The notes under the pieces: generated by a model
Told to the model about the DNA's origin: nothing
Database searches by the model: none
The model's input: the letters and a program-made list of their open reading frames with translations, nothing else
Source: Bdellovibrionales bacterium RBG_16_40_8
GTDB lineage: Bacteria > Bdellovibrionota > Bdellovibrionia > Bdellovibrionales > UBA1609
DNA length: 9,269 nt
NCBI GenBank assembly: GCA_001769925.1
Contig: MEPT01000020.1
Coordinates: 2,826 to 12,094 of the forward strand
Direction of reading: 5' to 3'
Position numbers and translations under genes: made by a program
In this document: one piece after another, positions 7,504-9,269 of the stretch
Layout of the letters: every line of letters begins with the position of its first letter
Position numbering within the stretch: position 1 is the first letter of the stretch

Positions 7504-7902
7504 TTGAATAGCCGAGAATGGTTATCGTTAAATGGATATTCGGCAAAACATAAGATAAGCCTCTCGACGCTGCGCAGAAGGATACGTGCGAGAGAAGTGG
7601 AATTTAAATTAGAGGGCGGCAAGTATCTCTTGCTAGATAAGTCAGCAGGTAATTTTTCTCAAACAGCTGTTACCGAGACGGGCGCGCTAGTTGGCGAAAT
7701 TAAAAATGCCTATAAAACTATACTTCAAGAAAAAGAGCAGCAAATCCTTCAATTAAAAGAAGAAATAGTAGACTTAAAAACTCTTGTTGAAATTCTAGAA
7801 ACTGAGAATAGTCGTTTAAAATCTAATGCTATTGAGTCTGCCCCAATAGACCCTTGGTTATCTCGCGGTTATGCCAAAGAACTTCGGCCCGAACAGGATT
7901 AG
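7504..7902 (+). CDS. Small HTH-like, leucine-zipper coiled-coil protein (putative DNA-binding)
   Basis: A 132-residue protein of unknown function. The N-terminal part (about residues 4-45, [16 protein letters not shown] then [24 protein letters not shown]) looks like a MerR/excisionase-type helix-turn-helix: a candidate recognition helix rich in Arg ([11 protein letters not shown]) followed by a basic-hydrophobic wing ending in GKYLLL. After a linker (about 46-65) comes a coiled coil from about 70 to 107. Its last four heptads are very regular, with d-position Leu at 84, 91, 98 and 105 and a-position Ile81, Ile88, Val95 and Asn102. A buried Asn in an otherwise aliphatic a-row is typical of parallel dimeric zippers. 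This suggests a dimeric DNA-binding regulator, but no target is known. The start is TTG 7504, chosen by its ribosome binding site; the ATG at 7471 would add 11 residues. It is divergent from the patatin gene (64 bp apart) and its stop overlaps that of lon. Confidence 0.82.
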   Translation: MNSREWLSLNGYSAKHKISLSTLRRRIRAREVEFKLEGGKYLLLDKSAGNFSQTAVTETGALVGEIKNAYKTILQEKEQQILQLKEEIVDLKTLVEILETENSRLKSNAIESAPIDPWLSRGYAKELRPEQD

Positions 7903-9269
7903 GCTGCAATCGGGCGCGGAATTTTCTGCTTTTTTGTATGCTTGGTTCCAGTTGAACTTTTCTTATCCAAGCACTTTTCAAATGCGACGGCAAGGACTTC
8001 ATCAATGTTTTCAACAAAAATAAACTGCAGCTGCTCTTTAAATTGATCAGGAATATCTGCAAGATCTTTTTTATTTGCTAGCGGTACAATAATATTTGTA
8101 ATTCCGTGAGTGAGCGCAGCCAATGCTTTCTCGCGCAAACCCCCAATGGGTAGAACTCTACCGGCAAGAGTAACTTCACCAGTCATTGCTACGTCCATTC
8201 TTACAAGAGTGTCTGTTAGCAAACTTATTATCGCCGTTGCTAGAGCGACACCGGCAGAGGGGCCATCTTTTGGTATAGCGCCTGCAGGTAAATGAATATG
8301 AATTTCTGTATTTTCAAATATATTTTCGTCAATTCCCAGTTCATCAGCATGGGCGCGGGCGTAAGATAAGGCAGCCTTTGCAGACTCTTTCATAACCTCA
8401 CCCAATTGACCTGTTAGAACAAGTCCACCTTTGCCCTTCATTTTGAGTGCCTCTATATATAAAATTTCACCGCCGACTTGGGTCCAGGCAAGACCAGTAA
8501 CTATTCCGACAAGGTTTTCGTTATGTTTTTCATCTCGAATATATTTGGGCGCGCCAAGAAATTCGTGAACATTGTCTTTGGTAATAAGAACTTTTTCTGA
8601 ATCACCAGTAACTACACGTTTAGCAACCTTACGACAAATAGACCCAACTTCACGTTCGAGATTTCGTACGCCAGCCTCACGCGTATATCCAGAAATCAAA
8701 ACCTTCAAACCAGCATCGGTAAATTCTATATTGTTAGAAGTAATACCGTTTTGCTTAATTTGTTTTTCAATTATGTGATGTCGAGTAATAATTAGTTTGT
8801 CATTTTCTGTATATCCAGAAATGCTAATCAACTCCATTCTGTCGCGTAATGCTGCGGGTATATTTTCTATTACGTTTGCAGTTGCGATAAATAAAGCATT
8901 GCTTAGGTCAAAATCAACGTTTAGGTAATTATCTCTGAAGGCAAAATTCTGTTCAGGATCAAGTACCTCAAGCATTGCAGCACTTGGGTCACCACGAAAG
9001 TCAGAACCAAGTTTATCAATTTCATCAAGAACAATAACCGGATTATTGGTTTTTACGGTTTTTAGAGCTTGAATTATTTTACCAGGCATAGCGCCAACAT
9101 AGGTGCGTCTGTGGCCACGAATTTCGGCCTCATCTTTTACGCCACCTAGAGACAGGCGGTGATATTCTCGTCCCATAGCCCGAGCAATGCTGCGCCCAAG
9201 AGACGTTTTGCCAACCCCGGGGGGGCCAGTGAAGCAAAGAATAGGGCCGCGTAAATCTTTTTCTTTGAG
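7899..9269 (-). CDS. lon: ATP-dependent protease Lon, C-terminal part (5' end outside window)
   Basis: Lon is a cytoplasmic hexameric AAA+ serine protease that degrades misfolded and regulatory proteins. The window holds the last 456 residues; the N-terminal substrate-binding domain lies beyond 9269. In this fragment, Walker A GPPGVGKT is at residues 15-22 (9204-9227), Walker B VIVLDEID at about 78-85, and the RDRME arginine motif at about 142-146. The protease domain follows, with catalytic Ser338 in PKDGPSAG (codon 8256-8258) and catalytic Lys381 in GGLREK (codon 8127-8129), the Ser-Lys dyad of the family. After the conserved end of the protease domain there is a lysine-rich tail of about 25 residues ending RPIAA. 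The frame is open up to the window edge. The stop overlaps that of the convergent HTH gene by 4 bp. Confidence 0.98.
   Translation of the reverse strand, partial: LKEKDLRGPILCFTGPPGVGKTSLGRSIARAMGREYHRLSLGGVKDEAEIRGHRRTYVGAMPGKIIQALKTVKTNNPVIVLDEIDKLGSDFRGDPSAAMLEVLDPEQNFAFRDNYLNVDFDLSNALFIATANVIENIPAALRDRMELISISGYTENDKLIITRHHIIEKQIKQNGITSNNIEFTDAGLKVLISGYTREAGVRNLEREVGSICRKVAKRVVTGDSEKVLITKDNVHEFLGAPKYIRDEKHNENLVGIVTGLAWTQVGGEILYIEALKMKGKGGLVLTGQLGEVMKESAKAALSYARAHADELGIDENIFENTEIHIHLPAGAIPKDGPSAGVALATAIISLLTDTLVRMDVAMTGEVTLAGRVLPIGGLREKALAALTHGITNIIVPLANKKDLADIPDQFKEQLQFIFVENIDEVLAVAFEKCLDKKSSTGTKHTKKQKIPRPIAA

Noticed and set aside
7829..8062. Minus-strand 77-codon frame across the HTH/lon junction
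   Set aside because: It overlaps lon in another frame and the HTH gene on the other strand, with no recognisable motif and no clear ribosome binding site.

Overview
The window comes from a bacterium with an aerobic-type respiratory chain, moderately AT-rich by eye, with tightly packed genes. It holds the membrane half of an NADH:quinone oxidoreductase (complex I) operon, followed by three genes on alternating strands. The lineage cannot be fixed from the sequence. The gene types (this patatin family, a small HTH plus coiled-coil protein, and Lon) loosely recall Bdellovibrionota or other delta-like Gram-negatives, but this is only a low-confidence impression.

Region 1 (3-6187, + strand) is nuoH (C-terminal part only), nuoJ, nuoK, nuoL, nuoM and nuoN. 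These genes overlap or abut, so they are almost certainly one transcript. Their products form the proton-pumping membrane arm: NuoH at the quinone site, NuoJ and NuoK as linking subunits, and NuoL, NuoM and NuoN as the antiporter-like pumps. Two things are odd. The nuoI gene, which usually lies between nuoH and nuoJ, is absent. The nuoM reading frame is broken by one in-frame TGA at 3421-3423, with coding sequence continuing in the same frame on both sides.

Region 2 (6222-7439, - strand) is a patatin-like phospholipase convergent with nuoN. Only 34 bp separates them, containing a weak hairpin. A good -10 box sits so close to the patatin start codon that its mRNA may be leaderless.

Region 3 (7504-7902, + strand) is a small probable DNA-binding protein with an HTH-like N-terminus and a regular leucine-zipper coiled coil. 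Its start is best placed at a TTG behind a strong Shine-Dalgarno sequence. It is divergent from the patatin gene and overlaps the end of lon by 4 bp.

Region 4 (7899-9269, - strand) is the C-terminal part of the ATP-dependent protease Lon, from the Walker A motif to the stop; the N-terminal part lies beyond the window. There is no non-coding stretch over 300 bases. I see no tRNA, rRNA, CRISPR array, insertion sequence or clearly new multi-gene system. The points most worth following up are the interrupted nuoM, the missing nuoI and the zipper protein.
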